DNA of 33,492 bases. Origin: Alcanivorax sp. DP30 (lineage in GTDB: Bacteria > Pseudomonadota > Gammaproteobacteria > Pseudomonadales > Alcanivoracaceae). The DNA lies in assembly GCF_009882945.1 (NCBI RefSeq), contig NZ_WTUY01000004.1, positions 923,676 to 957,167 of the forward strand, written 5' to 3'. The notes beneath the pieces are model-generated. The model saw only the letters and a program-made list of their open reading frames with translations, did not search any database and was not told where the DNA came from. Numbering within the stretch: the first letter of the stretch is position 1; every line of letters starts with the position of its first letter. Of the stretch, positions 10,001-17,769 are shown piece after piece. The position numbers were made by a program, and so were the translations under genes.

Positions 10001-10259
10001 CCTGCTGTTCGATGCCCCGGCCCTGAGCCTGCCGCTGGGACTGGAGCACAACGTGAAGAGCCTGCCCATCGACAATGTGGTGCTGGAAGGTCCGCTGGAC
10101 TTCCTGCCCGATGGTCGCCTGTTCATCGGCCTGCAAAACCAGGCGCCGCTGGACGTGGACCTCGAGATCACCCTGGCAGGCTTTGACGGCGGCAAGGTGC
10201 TGCTGCAAATCCCGACGGGCGGCATCAACCTGAGCTACCAGAGCGCGTCCATTCAGTAA
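7044..10259 (+). CDS. Large Ig-like domain lipoprotein (copy 2)
   Basis: The product is 1071 residues. GGAGG at 7033-7037 precedes the ATG. MKKNKIALIVSAIAAASLVGCGG is a lipoprotein signal with lipobox LVGC. It aligns along its whole length with the lipoprotein at 1854-5048: shared blocks include SGDVYAELAHTPNFPDVTPL, VVEPRVLG, SYLDQENAP, VYPGFPCAS and the closing LLQIPTGGINLSY. SbsA/Big_5-like Ig repeats are visible at about residues 35-140, 490-586 (PIVIHFNEALDPDSI ... DITDLSGNPL) and 650-740. It has a stretch absent or different in copy 1 near residues 890-940 (TLLGNIPILGDALSNLVNSL). Presumed partner of the barrel encoded just upstream. A terminator follows. Confidence 0.76.
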   Translation: MKKNKIALIVSAIAAASLVGCGGDSADVSFNTPTFNARNLHYTYPLDNQQQVAPRTIVALQFSHTVNAAAANFAFTGPGGESVDFTLESVAEGKGVVLTPVDALKPASDYKVVMNGVTVLGETTTFKDGTLNFTTRAALEGPLATQRTSDTFEVSSLFPDDGQFKSMDFSSFRVRTTQAIDASSAVYGDTVSLMSNGEVVPALMLVGRTAITVDPKEDMVPGQTYELVIDGVLNDAGDAIAAFSHSTVPQDTTSPTTGERAVLVTNAPPADPDLGCLDDGVRLSELTGQPINCVPVIGTLLQDKTVSKQSGDVYAELAHTPNFPDVTPLRVKRGGILKGDALEVFIGGEVPVGFDSGEVTVQIISDATGYLFPNPNAESDDAPKKLRLFMDIATSTTDARANGAFTQNIMHLELVGTGLIEDGQLNTDAITVVEPRVLGVENSYGVLSFRMESYLDQENAPMQAVDSVNPFVPVMNGDNGAELSWQPGNVADRMEPGEPIVIHFNEALDPDSIVAGSSLQLTAGGVAEPFSWKLSGNALVITPDAPVAYGVEYVVTTTPDITDLSGNPLQMLDSLEGDNSLDFTLPEYAILDPDDVRRGPFAATVYPGFPCASSAADQTAINAGFQGACLSSSSEAEQVVVDQLPIVDLPSNRPIKVRFSQNMDASTIVLGDTFLVEKDNGGSWAPVEGRLTTATRATIFTPEQPWEEGALYRYVLAGNGGGTGCAGICSADGLPLQTAPLLGGGLQEGGPDMEILFKGGPAANTIFQELGNLPSADVNNNFQIDTGEPVLTGDTLDPADTPANATFIIPRGTGGEGLVSYANTGCGFDNVAAGTPTQCDSDKLLYITGLLNTEIIDFDAEEQGVPVVIYPTTVALTNLDATAAIGVKLTEGGLLDTLLGNIPILGDALSNLVNSLLSLTGLTDVIEAVNLDNIGLIPIDTATGPNIMRVRYGLEDPNDPNSPRNVPPVGDIVDTPDGPVFRITFDLLFDAPALSLPLGLEHNVKSLPIDNVVLEGPLDFLPDGRLFIGLQNQAPLDVDLEITLAGFDGGKVLLQIPTGGINLSYQSASIQ

Positions 10260-10289
10260 TCTGCCTTTTCCTTTCGCATGATCTTCCTC

Positions 10290-10314
10290 GCCCCGGTTCG
10301 CCGGGGCTTTTTTT
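10290..10314 (+). terminator. Intrinsic terminator after copy-2 gene pair
   Basis: GCCCCGG-TTCG-CCGGGGC with a run of seven T. As after copy 1, the T tract runs straight into GGTTCATCGCGG. Confidence 0.93.
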
Positions 10315-10315
10315 G

Positions 10316-10590
10316 GTTCATCGCGGGTTAGCAGGAAGTTGCTGCTACCAAGGCCTTCCCGTAGGAGCGTCGCTGGCGGCGCGATTCCAAGACCAGGATC
10401 AAAAGCTGTCTCACCACAGAGGGCACAGAGGTCACCGAGAAAAACAGGTTTTCACTCTGTGGCCTCTGTGGCCTCTGTGGCCTCTGTGGTAAATGTCGTT
10501 TTTCAGGTTTGGATTATCGCGCCGCCAGCGAGGCTCCTACGGAAAGGGGGGGGGCTTGAATCGGGCTTTTCCCGGAAATCCGCGATGAAC
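10316..10590. repeat. Composite repeat: outer inverted arms around a second REP type
   Basis: Outer arms GGTTCATCGCGGGTTAGCAG (10316 onward) and AATCCGCGATGAACC (10577-10591) match those at 5094-5374. The interior differs. A REP-like inverted pair lies at 10359-10385 (CCGTAGGAGCGTCGCTGGCG...) and 10516-10542, related to the half-site at 31-57. Between them are the inverted CCACAGAGG / CCTCTGTGG motifs and a 9-bp tandem repeat. Together with the 54 bp after the terminator's distal arm this accounts for most of the 495-bp gap before gcvT. Confidence 0.7.
10455..10490. repeat. 9-bp tandem repeat, four copies of CTCTGTGGC
   Basis: CTCTGTGGC occurs four times head to tail (the last ends in T). 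An inverted CCACAGAGGGCACAGAGG lies 35-45 bp upstream (10414 on), so transcripts could fold back. Confidence 0.85.
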
Positions 10591-10720
10591 CTTTTTTTGG
10601 CCGCTTCGCGACGCCTCCCTTCACCCGCTGGTGCTCGCGGATTCCGGTAGACACCCTGGTACTGGCTCAGAAGTCTCACCTGTCCATCCCGCCACCCTAT
10701 GCCCTCACGCTTCTGGCGGA

Positions 10721-10726
10721 TATAAT
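10721..10726 (+). promoter_or_regulatory. Candidate -10 box for the gcv operon
   Basis: TATAAT is a perfect sigma-70 -10 hexamer 28 bp before the gcvT ATG at 10755. No good -35 hexamer is seen at the usual distance, so it may depend on an activator. I saw no glycine riboswitch in the leader. Confidence 0.45.
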
Positions 10727-10754
10727 TGCCGCTCATTTGAATAGTGGTGGTGTT

Positions 10755-11834
10755 ATGGGTCATCGCACAGCCTTGTACGACGCGCATGTGGCCGCGGGCG
10801 GCAAGATGGTGGATTTTGGCGGCTGGGACATGCCGATCAACTACGGTTCCCAGATCGAGGAGCACCATGCGGTGCGCCAGAAAGCCGGGGTCTTTGATGT
10901 CTCGCACATGACCGTGGTGGATATTGCCGGCGCCGGTGCCCGGGATTACCTGCGCCACCTGCTGGCCAACGATGTGGACCGTATCGAGCCTGGTCGCGCC
11001 CTTTACTCGGGCATGCTCAACGAGCGTGCCGGTGTGATCGACGATCTGATCGTCTACAAGCGAGACAATGATTATCGGCTGGTGGTAAATTGCGCCACCC
11101 GCGAAACTGACCTGGCCTGGATGGAAAGCCAGGCCGGTGGTTTTGCCGTGGATATCCAGGAGCGACCCTACCTGGCCATGCTTGCCATTCAGGGGCCCGA
11201 GGCCCGTGCCACCCTGGCCGGCCTGCTGGATGCCAGCAAGGCAGACGCGGTAAACCGTCTGAAAGTCTTCGGGTTTGCCGAAGACGGCGACTGGATGATT
11301 GCCCGCACGGGGTACACCGGTGAAGACGGTGTGGAAATCATGCTGCCCAACAATGACGTGGTGGCCCTGTGGGATCAGCTGCTGGCGGCCGGGGTTGCGC
11401 CGGCGGGACTGGGGGCACGCGACACCCTGCGTCTGGAAGCGGGCATGAACCTCTACGGCAACGACATGGACGATGGTATCTCGCCCTGGGAAGCCAACAT
11501 GGGCTGGACCCTGGTGCTCAACGACCGGGATTTCATCGGCCGTCAGGCGCTGCTCAACCAGCAGCAAAATGGCCATGCCGAACTGGTGGGTCTGGTGCTG
11601 GAAGGCAAGGGCGTATTGCGTGCCCACCAGAAAGTGATTCTGCCCAATAATGAAGAAGGCGAAATCACCAGCGGGACCTTTTCCCCGACCCTGGGCAAAT
11701 CCATTGCCCTGGCCCGGCTGCCCGCGGGTGCCAGCGGCAAGGTCGATGTGGAAATTCGCAACAAGCGTCAGCCGGCGCAGGTGGTCAAGGCCCCCTTCGT
11801 GCGCAACGGCAAGGCAGTCTATAAAGAAATTTAA
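10755..11834 (+). CDS. gcvT: Glycine cleavage system T protein (aminomethyltransferase)
   Basis: The product is 359 residues, close to the usual ~365. It transfers the methylene group from the aminomethyl-lipoyl H protein to tetrahydrofolate, releasing ammonia. Diagnostic motifs are [20 protein letters not shown] near the N-terminus, [36 protein letters not shown], and the [13 protein letters not shown] / [15 protein letters not shown] folate-binding region. I start at MGHRTALYD because the family begins there; an upstream in-frame TTG at 10737 adds six unlikely residues. It is the first gene of a four-gene glycine cleavage operon and is separated from gcvH by a REP doublet. Confidence 0.97.
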   Translation: MGHRTALYDAHVAAGGKMVDFGGWDMPINYGSQIEEHHAVRQKAGVFDVSHMTVVDIAGAGARDYLRHLLANDVDRIEPGRALYSGMLNERAGVIDDLIVYKRDNDYRLVVNCATRETDLAWMESQAGGFAVDIQERPYLAMLAIQGPEARATLAGLLDASKADAVNRLKVFGFAEDGDWMIARTGYTGEDGVEIMLPNNDVVALWDQLLAAGVAPAGLGARDTLRLEAGMNLYGNDMDDGISPWEANMGWTLVLNDRDFIGRQALLNQQQNGHAELVGLVLEGKGVLRAHQKVILPNNEEGEITSGTFSPTLGKSIALARLPAGASGKVDVEIRNKRQPAQVVKAPFVRNGKAVYKEI

Positions 11835-11836
11835 GC

Positions 11837-11905
11837 TGTGGGAGCTTGCCTGCAAGCGATAGCTTCCTCCATCGAGGGTAAATCGCTTGCAGGCAAGCTC
11901 CCACA
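11837..11905. repeat. REP doublet (BIME-like) between gcvT and gcvH
   Basis: A perfect 24-bp inverted repeat (11837-11860 and 11882-11905), beginning TGTGGGAGCTTGCCTGCAAG, with a 21-nt loop. It starts 2 bp after the gcvT stop. It belongs to the same REP class as 5253-5324 and 30110-30171. In the transcript it would form a long stem-loop inside the operon, which could protect the upstream gcvT message or uncouple gcvT and gcvH expression. Confidence 0.9.
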
Positions 11906-11981
11906 TGGTAAAGAACATCTTTTTCCAGCGCCCATGCGTAAAGCATGTTGCGCGAAGCGACTCTAACAAGGAGAGCCAACA

Positions 11982-12368
11982 ATGAGCGAGATTCCTGCCG
12001 AACTGCGTTACGCCAGCAGCCACGAATGGGCCAAGAACGATGATGGTACTGTGACCGTAGGCATTACCGAGCACGCCCAGGATGCCATGGGTGACCTGGT
12101 ATACGTGGAACTGCCGGAAGTCGGGCAGGTGGTTGCCGCCGGTGACGAAGCTGGTGTGGTTGAATCCGTAAAAGCGGCCTCTGATATCTATGCCCCGGTC
12201 TCTGGCGAAATCGTTGAAATCAACGAAGCCCTGGAAGACGAGCCCGAACTGGTCAACAACGCCCCCTATGAAGGTGGCTGGTTGTTCAAGATCGCCATGA
12301 GCGAAGAAACCGATCTGGACAACCTGCTCACTGCAGATCAGTACCAGGCGCAGATCGAGAGCGAATAA
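11982..12368 (+). CDS. gcvH: Glycine cleavage system H protein (lipoyl carrier)
   Basis: The product is 128 residues, full length. It carries the aminomethyl intermediate on a lipoyl arm between the P, T and L proteins. The lipoylation motif is [19 protein letters not shown] with the modified lysine at K64. The N-terminal [10 protein letters not shown] and [20 protein letters not shown] blocks are typical. A strong AAGGAGAG ribosome binding site precedes the ATG. The last codons and stop form one arm of a perfect hairpin (12361-12387). Confidence 0.98.
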   Translation: MSEIPAELRYASSHEWAKNDDGTVTVGITEHAQDAMGDLVYVELPEVGQVVAAGDEAGVVESVKAASDIYAPVSGEIVEINEALEDEPELVNNAPYEGGWLFKIAMSEETDLDNLLTADQYQAQIESE

Positions 12369-12387
12369 CGGCATTACCGTTATTCGC
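12361..12387 (+). other. Perfect hairpin spanning the gcvH stop codon
   Basis: GCGAATAACGG-CATTA-CCGTTATTCGC is an 11-bp perfect stem with a 5-nt loop; the gcvH stop TAA (12366-12368) is in the left arm. No T tract follows, so it is not a simple terminator. A 3'-end stabiliser or attenuation role is inference. Confidence 0.75.
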
Positions 12388-12390
12388 AGC

Positions 12391-12466
12391 GGCGAGCGAC
12401 TAGCTGCTAGCTGCGAGTCAAAGACTTTTCTCGTAGCTCGAAGCTAGTCGCTCGTAGCTAGTCCTC
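12391..12466. repeat. Low-complexity inverted repeat between gcvH and gcvPA
   Basis: GAGCGACTAGCT (394-405 of the 12-kb block) is mirrored by AGCTAGTCGCTC at 12442-12453, with related AGCTGCTAGCTGCGAG / CTCGTAGCTCGAAGC between. CAGCGC-GTTTTTT-GCGCTG follows at 12466-12484. The motif resembles the GCTACGA/GCTACAA heptamers at 33389-33463, suggesting one family of spreading simple repeats. Confidence 0.7.
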
Positions 12467-12524
12467 AGCGCGTTTTTTGCGCTGCGGACTCAAAGCCAAC
12501 ACCCAACCTATCCAGGTATTTCCA

Positions 12525-13886
12525 ATGCCGTATATCCCCCATACCCCCGACGACGTGCGTGCCATGCTCGACGCCATCGGCGCCGACAGCATCGAAGACT
12601 TGTTCGATGAGATTCCCGCGCACCTGAAAGCCGCCGGCAAGCTGGATGCGCTGCCCGAAGGGCTGAGCGAAATGGAAGTGACCCGCCTGATGGGCGAGCG
12701 CGCTGCCATGGATGCTGGTGCCGTCAGCTTCATTGGTGCCGGTGCCTATCAGCATCACATTCCGGCAGCAGTATGGGAGATCGCCACCCGCGGTGAGTTC
12801 TACACGGCCTATACGCCTTACCAGGCGGAAGCCAGCCAGGGCACCCTGCAGGTGATCTACGAATTCCAGACCCTGATGACCCGACTCACCGGCATGGAGG
12901 TTAGCAACGCCTCCGTGTACGACGGCGCCTCCGGTCTGGCCGAAGCGGTATTGATGAGCCTGCGAGCCAACCGCAAGAGCAAGTCGCGCAAGGTGCTGGT
13001 GCCAACGGCACTGAACCCGCGTTACACCGCGGCCACCCAGGCCATCGTGGAAAACCAGGACGTGGCATTGCAAACGGTGGGCTTCGATGCCGCCAGCGGC
13101 CAGACCCCGCTGGATGCCCTGAAGGATTTTGAAGGCGAAGACTTCGCCGCGCTGGTGATCAGCCAGCCCAACTTCTTCGGCTCCCTGGAAGAAGTGGATG
13201 CCCTCACCGACTGGGCCCACGCCAACAACATGCTGGTGATTGGTGTGGTGAATCCCACTTCGCTGGCACTGCTTGCCCCTCCGGGTGAATGGGGTACGGA
13301 AGGTGCAGATATTGTCGTCGGTGAAGGTCAGCCGCTGGGTGTGCCGCTGTCTTCCGGCGGGCCTTACTACGGCTTCATGTGTTGCAAGCAAAAATACGTC
13401 CGTCAGATGCCGGGCCGCATCATTGGCCGCACCGTGGACATGGAAGGCAAGCAGGGCTTTGCGCTTACCCTGCAAGCCCGTGAGCAACACATCCGTCGCT
13501 CCAAGGCCACCAGTAACATCTGTACCAACCAGGGCCTGGCCATGACCGCCTCCACCATCTACTGCTCCTTGCTGGGCCCGGATGGCCTCACCAACGTGGC
13601 GGCACACTGTCATACCAACACCCAGGCGCTGGCGGAAAAACTCACCGCCATCGAGGGTGTCGAACGGGCTTTCTCTGCGCCCACCTTCCATGAAGTGGTG
13701 CTGACGCTGCCGAAGCCGGCAACCGAGGTGCTGGCGGCGCTGGCCGAGAAAGATGTGCTGGGCGGTGTCAGCCTGGCAAAAGATTACGACATGCCCAACG
13801 CTATCCTGATCAACGCTACCGAAGTGCACAGCGAGAGCGATCTGGATTTGTTTGCGGTAGCTCTGAAAGAGGTTCTGGCAGCATGA
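12525..13886 (+). CDS. gcvPA: Glycine dehydrogenase (decarboxylating) subunit 1
   Basis: The product is 453 residues, the usual size for the N-terminal half of a split P-protein. With GcvPB it decarboxylates glycine and loads the aminomethyl group on GcvH. I start at [19 protein letters not shown], which is where the family begins; the in-frame ATG at 12477 lies in the repeat. Motifs include [47 protein letters not shown] and [18 protein letters not shown]. The stop overlaps the gcvPB start by ATGA, indicating translational coupling and a 1:1 complex. Confidence 0.97.
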   Translation: MPYIPHTPDDVRAMLDAIGADSIEDLFDEIPAHLKAAGKLDALPEGLSEMEVTRLMGERAAMDAGAVSFIGAGAYQHHIPAAVWEIATRGEFYTAYTPYQAEASQGTLQVIYEFQTLMTRLTGMEVSNASVYDGASGLAEAVLMSLRANRKSKSRKVLVPTALNPRYTAATQAIVENQDVALQTVGFDAASGQTPLDALKDFEGEDFAALVISQPNFFGSLEEVDALTDWAHANNMLVIGVVNPTSLALLAPPGEWGTEGADIVVGEGQPLGVPLSSGGPYYGFMCCKQKYVRQMPGRIIGRTVDMEGKQGFALTLQAREQHIRRSKATSNICTNQGLAMTASTIYCSLLGPDGLTNVAAHCHTNTQALAEKLTAIEGVERAFSAPTFHEVVLTLPKPATEVLAALAEKDVLGGVSLAKDYDMPNAILINATEVHSESDLDLFAVALKEVLAA

Positions 13887-15349
13887 GCGAGACCAAACTG
13901 ATTTTCCAACTGTCCCAGCCCGGTCGTAGCGCCGTCTCCCAGGCACCGAAAGCGGTAGCTGAAGATAAGCTTGGTGCCATCCCTGCGCACCTGCGTCGCC
14001 AACAAAAACCGGCGCTGCCAGAAGTCTCCGAAATGCAGGTGGTGCGTCATTACACCAACCTGTCCAGCAAGAACTTCGCCATCGACAAGCAGTTCTACCC
14101 GCTGGGTTCCTGCACCATGAAATACAACCCCCGTGGTGCCAATCGTGCTGCCATGCTGCCCGGCTTTTTGAACCGGCACCCGCTGGCACCGGAAACCCAT
14201 AGCCAGGGGTTCCTCAGCTGCATGTTCGAATTGCAGAACTTCCTCAAGGAAGTGACCGGCATGAAAGGCGTATCGTTGGCGCCCATGGCCGGTGCCCAGG
14301 GCGAATTTGCCGGTGTGGCCATGATCCGCGCCTACCACGATGCCCGTGGCGATGAAGAGCGCACCGAAATCCTGATCCCGGAAGCGGCCCACGGCACCAA
14401 CCCTGCCACCGCCGTCATGTGTGGCTACAAGGTACGTGAAGTGCCGGTGGGCAAAGATGGCGATGTGGATCTGGAGGCGCTGAAGGCCGCCTGCGGCCCT
14501 CAGACCGCTGGCCTGATGATGACCAACCCGTCCACTTGCGGCGTGTTCGAGCGGCAAATCGAAGCCATCGCCAAGACCGTCCACGAAGCCGGCGGCCTGC
14601 TGTACTACGATGGCGCCAACCTGAATGCCATCCTCGGCAAGGTGCGCCCCGGCGACATGGGCTTCGACGTGATCCACATGAACTTGCACAAAACCTTCGC
14701 TACCCCACACGGCGGTGGTGGACCGGGTGCTGGCCCGGTGGGTGTCTCCGAACGTCTGCTGCCTTACCTGCCCACCCCCATGGCGGGCCAGCGGGACGAT
14801 GGCAGCTATCACTGGATCGACACCGACACTCTGGAAACCAGCATTGGTCACCTGAGTGCCTTTATGGGTAACGCCGGAGTGTTGCTGCGTGCCTATTACT
14901 ACGCCCGTTCCCTGGGCCGAGACGGCATGATCCGCGTGGGTGAATTCTCCACCCTGGCCGCCAACTATCTGCTCAAGCGACTGGAGGCCATCGGCTGCAC
15001 CGCCGCCTACCCGGATCGCCGTGCCAGCCATGAGTTCATCCTCACCTTCGCGAAAGAAGCGAAAGAGCTGGGCGTCACCGCCATGGATATCGCCAAGCGC
15101 CTGCTGGACTACAACCAGCACGCCCCCACCACCTACTTCCCGCTGCTGGTGCCGGAGTGCTTCCTCATCGAGCCCACCGAAACCGAAAGCAAGGAAGCCC
15201 TGGACGAGTTCGTGGATGCCATGGCTGCCATCCTGGAAGAAGCGCGTACCGAACCGGACATGGTCAAGGAAGCGCCCTTCACCCAGCCGGTGCGCCGCCT
15301 GGATGATGTGAAGGCTGCTCGCGAACTGGACCTCACCTGGACAGAGTAG
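13883..15349 (+). CDS. gcvPB: Glycine dehydrogenase (decarboxylating) subunit 2, PLP-binding
   Basis: The product is 488 residues, the catalytic half of the split P-protein. The PLP Schiff-base lysine is K270 in [20 protein letters not shown], followed by the glycine-rich phosphate loop. Other family blocks are [32 protein letters not shown] and [16 protein letters not shown]. It begins within the gcvPA stop codon. A terminator lies 58 bp downstream, so the operon is gcvT-H-PA-PB; the L protein (Lpd) is not in the window and is normally shared with other lipoyl complexes. Confidence 0.97.
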   Translation: MSETKLIFQLSQPGRSAVSQAPKAVAEDKLGAIPAHLRRQQKPALPEVSEMQVVRHYTNLSSKNFAIDKQFYPLGSCTMKYNPRGANRAAMLPGFLNRHPLAPETHSQGFLSCMFELQNFLKEVTGMKGVSLAPMAGAQGEFAGVAMIRAYHDARGDEERTEILIPEAAHGTNPATAVMCGYKVREVPVGKDGDVDLEALKAACGPQTAGLMMTNPSTCGVFERQIEAIAKTVHEAGGLLYYDGANLNAILGKVRPGDMGFDVIHMNLHKTFATPHGGGGPGAGPVGVSERLLPYLPTPMAGQRDDGSYHWIDTDTLETSIGHLSAFMGNAGVLLRAYYYARSLGRDGMIRVGEFSTLAANYLLKRLEAIGCTAAYPDRRASHEFILTFAKEAKELGVTAMDIAKRLLDYNQHAPTTYFPLLVPECFLIEPTETESKEALDEFVDAMAAILEEARTEPDMVKEAPFTQPVRRLDDVKAARELDLTWTE

Positions 15350-15406
15350 AGGTTCGGTCTGTGAGAGCGCTCTGTGCCTGTTAAGGTATGCCTGCAAGCG
15401 ATAAAG

Positions 15407-15430
15407 ACCCGGCGAAAGCCGGGTTTTTTA
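15407..15430 (+). terminator. Intrinsic terminator of the gcv operon
   Basis: ACCCGGC-GAAA-GCCGGGT followed by TTTTTT: 7-bp stem with a GNRA tetraloop and U tract. Confidence 0.93.
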
Positions 15431-15449
15431 TTGGGGCAAGATCAGTCGG

Positions 15450-15552
15450 ACGTCTGACGTCGGAGGACGGACGCTAAAGACAAAACAGAGCGCGTTTATT
15501 TTTGCTGGCCAGGTGTTGTTCATGGACTGTTTTCGGCGTCAGACGTCAGACC
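15450..15552. repeat. Inverted GTCAGACGTC arms at the 3' edge of the integrase gene
   Basis: ACGTCTGACGTC at 15450-15461 is mirrored, with one mismatch, by GCGTCAGACGTCAG at 15537-15550. The left side continues GGAGGACGGACG. It is a short, simple-sequence repeat of unknown role at the gcv/integron junction. Confidence 0.5.
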
Positions 15553-15558
15553 CTGCCA

Positions 15559-16557
15559 CTAGCCCCGATCCAGTGGACTGATCACCCCCAGCCCACCCCG
15601 GTTCATCACATGCAGATAGCGCTCGGTGGTAGACACGTCACTGTGGCCCAGCAGCTCCTGGACCGTGCGGATGTCGTAGCCACTTTCCAGTAATCGTGTC
15701 GCAAAGGAATGTCGGAAAGTGTGCGGGCCGCAGAGTTTGACAAGGCCAACTTCCTGAGCCGCTTTCTTGATATGTTTACGAATGGTGTCGGGATGATGGT
15801 GATGGCGGCGAATGATCCCGGTTTGCGGATCTTTCGCGGGCTCGTTGGAGGGGAAAATGAACTGCCAGCCAAGCTGTGATGCTTCCCCGGAATACTTTCT
15901 GGCCAATGCATGTGGCATCCAGGCGGGGCCGACACCGTTCTGTCGATCATACTTGTAATAACTGCTGGCGAGATTTATCTGAAGATTCAGGCGGTCATGA
16001 AGTTGATCAGAGAGAACGGTGATCCTGTCCTTGTTTCCTTTTCCTTCCCGAATAATCAATTGCCCCTGTCCGAAATCGATATCCTTGATACGGAGTCGCA
16101 GCGTCTCTGAAACCCTCAGCCCTGAGCCGTACATTAATTCAGCCATAAGTTTGAAGGGGTCTGATAGCTGCTCGATTACAGCGCGTGCTTCCTGGTCAGT
16201 AAATACAACAGGGGGTCGGCGATACTGTCGAGATCTGCGAAATTCCAGAGGAGGGAAGTCAATCTTGAGAAACTTGCGATAGAAGCAATTAAGGCTGTTG
16301 AGTGCGACCTTTTGCGTGGCGGGGCTGCATTGACGTTGAGTTGCCAGGTAGGTGAGAAAGGCTTCAATCTCAGGGGTGCTCATCCCTCGCGGATGTCTAA
16401 GGCTGTGATAACGAATATATGTCACAACCCAGTGAACATACGTCTGCTCAGTCTGGTACCGATAATGATTGGCGCGAAGCCAGGAGCGAAATTGGTCAAG
16501 AAGCTTGACGGGCTTTTCTGGAACATAGACAGGGATATCTCTCGTGCGACTACTCAT
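15559..16557 (-). CDS. intI: Integron integrase (tyrosine recombinase)
   Basis: The product is 332 residues with the start placed at MSSRTRDIPV, where GGAGGT lies 4 nt upstream; longer in-frame starts are less likely. The tyrosine recombinase residues are present: R148 (GSGLRVSE), K173 (GKGNKDR), H279 and R282 (GPHTFRHSFAT), H305 (LLGHSDVSTT) and the nucleophile Y314 (TERYLHV). The IntI-specific extra segment is visible between K173 and H279 (WQFIFPSNEPAKDPQTGIIR then RHHHHPDTIRKHIKKAA), separating it from XerC/D. It recombines attI with attC sites of cassettes. It reads away from the cassettes, the normal integron arrangement. The gene looks intact. Confidence 0.96.
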   Translation of the reverse strand: MSSRTRDIPVYVPEKPVKLLDQFRSWLRANHYRYQTEQTYVHWVVTYIRYHSLRHPRGMSTPEIEAFLTYLATQRQCSPATQKVALNSLNCFYRKFLKIDFPPLEFRRSRQYRRPPVVFTDQEARAVIEQLSDPFKLMAELMYGSGLRVSETLRLRIKDIDFGQGQLIIREGKGNKDRITVLSDQLHDRLNLQINLASSYYKYDRQNGVGPAWMPHALARKYSGEASQLGWQFIFPSNEPAKDPQTGIIRRHHHHPDTIRKHIKKAAQEVGLVKLCGPHTFRHSFATRLLESGYDIRTVQELLGHSDVSTTERYLHVMNRGGLGVISPLDRG

Positions 16558-16867
16558 GCTGACCTCCATGTGTGATGTCAGATTGAGCTCATGATTAGCC
16601 CTGCTCAACGGAACGGCGCCTAAATGGTTGTAAGAGATCTCTTAAAATTTGTTAAGTCATTGAAATATGGAGCCCGGAACGGCTTAATCTGAAGGGCCGA
16701 GTGCGGGAAATAACCCACTGCTTCGAGTTTTGTCAGTTGGGAATTGTTCTCGTTTTTCCAGTAAATGGTTGAGCAAATTAAGATTAAATGTATTTCATCG
16801 CTATCTTCGCGAAGAAATATGTCGAAAAAAGATATGTCGAACGATTCGACTGAATACGCTGTTATGA
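16558..16867. other. Integrase promoter region and candidate attI site
   Basis: This AT-rich stretch holds no convincing gene. GTTATGAGC at 16861-16869 is the left border of the first cassette: it is the exact complement of the GCTCATAAC that begins that cassette's attC at 17272. Just before it lie two direct copies of ATATGTCGAA (16817-16826 and 16832-16841) and an inverted TTCGAC (16845-16850), reminiscent of accessory integrase sites in attI. The distance from the integrase start (~300 bp) is longer than usual. A perfect GTTRRRY match, GTTAAGT, also occurs at 16651-16657 and could be an older core site. Confidence 0.55.
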
Positions 16868-16876
16868 GCTCATGAT

Positions 16877-17254
16877 ATGAGAGGTTTGGTATTGGCTTTA
16901 AGCCTATCGCTTTTGGGAGGGTGCTCTTCTCTGGCACTCACCCGACCAGGTCACTCCTTTGATGGTAGCGGGCATGCAGTTTCCGCGCTCTACTGCACCA
17001 ATTATTCGGCGCAAAGAAACATATTTGGAGAGAAGTACGATCAGGGGGCGCTAGAATATGGAGGGAATTTCGTTTTTATTGGATTCTTTAGTCTGCTTGA
17101 TCTTCCTCTAACCGTGGTTTCTGACACCATCAGGTTTCCGATTGATATATTTCGTGAGGAACAAGATCGAGAGTCATGGGATACCGTAAATCACTGGAAG
17201 TTTAATGACTGCGAAAATTACGGTTTTTTCAGGGATATACTCAATGGAATATAA
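16877..17254 (+). CDS. YceK/YidQ-family lipoprotein, integron cassette 1
   Basis: The product is 125 residues. MRGLVLALSLSLLGGCSSL is a lipoprotein signal with lipobox LGGC (C16). The segment LLDLPLTVVSDTIRFPIDIF matches the conserved LD(M/L)P...DT...P.D(V/I)F block of YceK/YidQ lipoproteins, whose function is not known. The gene lies wholly inside cassette 1: the core border is 16861 and its stop is 17 nt before attC. There is no clear Shine-Dalgarno between border and ATG, as is common in cassette genes. Base composition is much lower in GC than the flanking genes, in line with acquisition. Confidence 0.82.
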   Translation: MRGLVLALSLSLLGGCSSLALTRPGHSFDGSGHAVSALYCTNYSAQRNIFGEKYDQGALEYGGNFVFIGFFSLLDLPLTVVSDTIRFPIDIFREEQDRESWDTVNHWKFNDCENYGFFRDILNGI

Positions 17255-17359
17255 GAGCAAGCTTAGCCGCTGCTCATAACAAGGGCCTGCATGCCGACCT
17301 TCGGCTGATCTGTAACCACTTTTGTGGACAGGGTTTTCTGTTCATGAGAGAGGTGCAGT

Positions 17360-17728
17360 GTGGGACAGACAAGAAAGAGAAATTACGACCGTTATACCCT
17401 GGCTTATAAACTCCAAGCCGTTAAATTGGCGAATCACCCTGACGTTAGGTCCAAGGATGTGGCAGAGTCTCTGGGTATTCACCCGGTCATGCTTTATCGC
17501 TGGCAGATGGAGCACCGACGAGGGGAGCTCAGGGAGAACAAGCATATGAAATCGTCACCGCCATCCCCGGAACGTCGCGCCAAGAGAGCGGATCCTGCAA
17601 AAGAAGCAGAGGAGAAGCTGGCGGCGGCTGAAAAACGCATCAAAAAGCTTGAGCGCGAGCTTGAGAACCGTAACGACGAGATTGATTTACTAAAAAAGGC
17701 CGAGCGGTTCTTCCAGCGGAAAAAGTAA
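17360..17728 (+). CDS. IS3-family transposase OrfA
   Basis: The product is 122 residues from a GTG start. An N-terminal helix-turn-helix (YTLAYKLQAVKLANHPDVRS then KDVAESLGIHPVMLYRWQ) binds the IS ends, and a leucine-zipper-like coiled coil (AEEKLAAAEKRIKKLERELE then NRNDEIDLLKKAERF) supports multimerisation. The canonical IS3 slippery heptamer A AAA AAG (17692-17698) lies in the LLKKA codons. A -1 slip there enters the orfB frame and would give a ~407-residue OrfAB transposase. OrfA alone usually acts as a regulator. Confidence 0.92.
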   Translation: MGQTRKRNYDRYTLAYKLQAVKLANHPDVRSKDVAESLGIHPVMLYRWQMEHRRGELRENKHMKSSPPSPERRAKRADPAKEAEEKLAAAEKRIKKLERELENRNDEIDLLKKAERFFQRKK

Positions 17729-17769
17729 GGCTCTACGAGCTGGTTGAGAAGAACCGCCAAGGCCGGGAT

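Noticed and set aside
10591-10754. Glycine riboswitch upstream of gcvT
   Set aside because: I looked for the conserved paired aptamer blocks and found none; the leader from the TATAAT box is only about 20-25 nt.
16620-16937. Possible 105-residue minus-strand gene (GTG start)
   Set aside because: It runs across the cassette border at 16861 and overlaps the YceK lipoprotein signal peptide in antisense; it has no good ribosome binding site. Its composition looks protein-like, but AT-rich DNA makes such frames.
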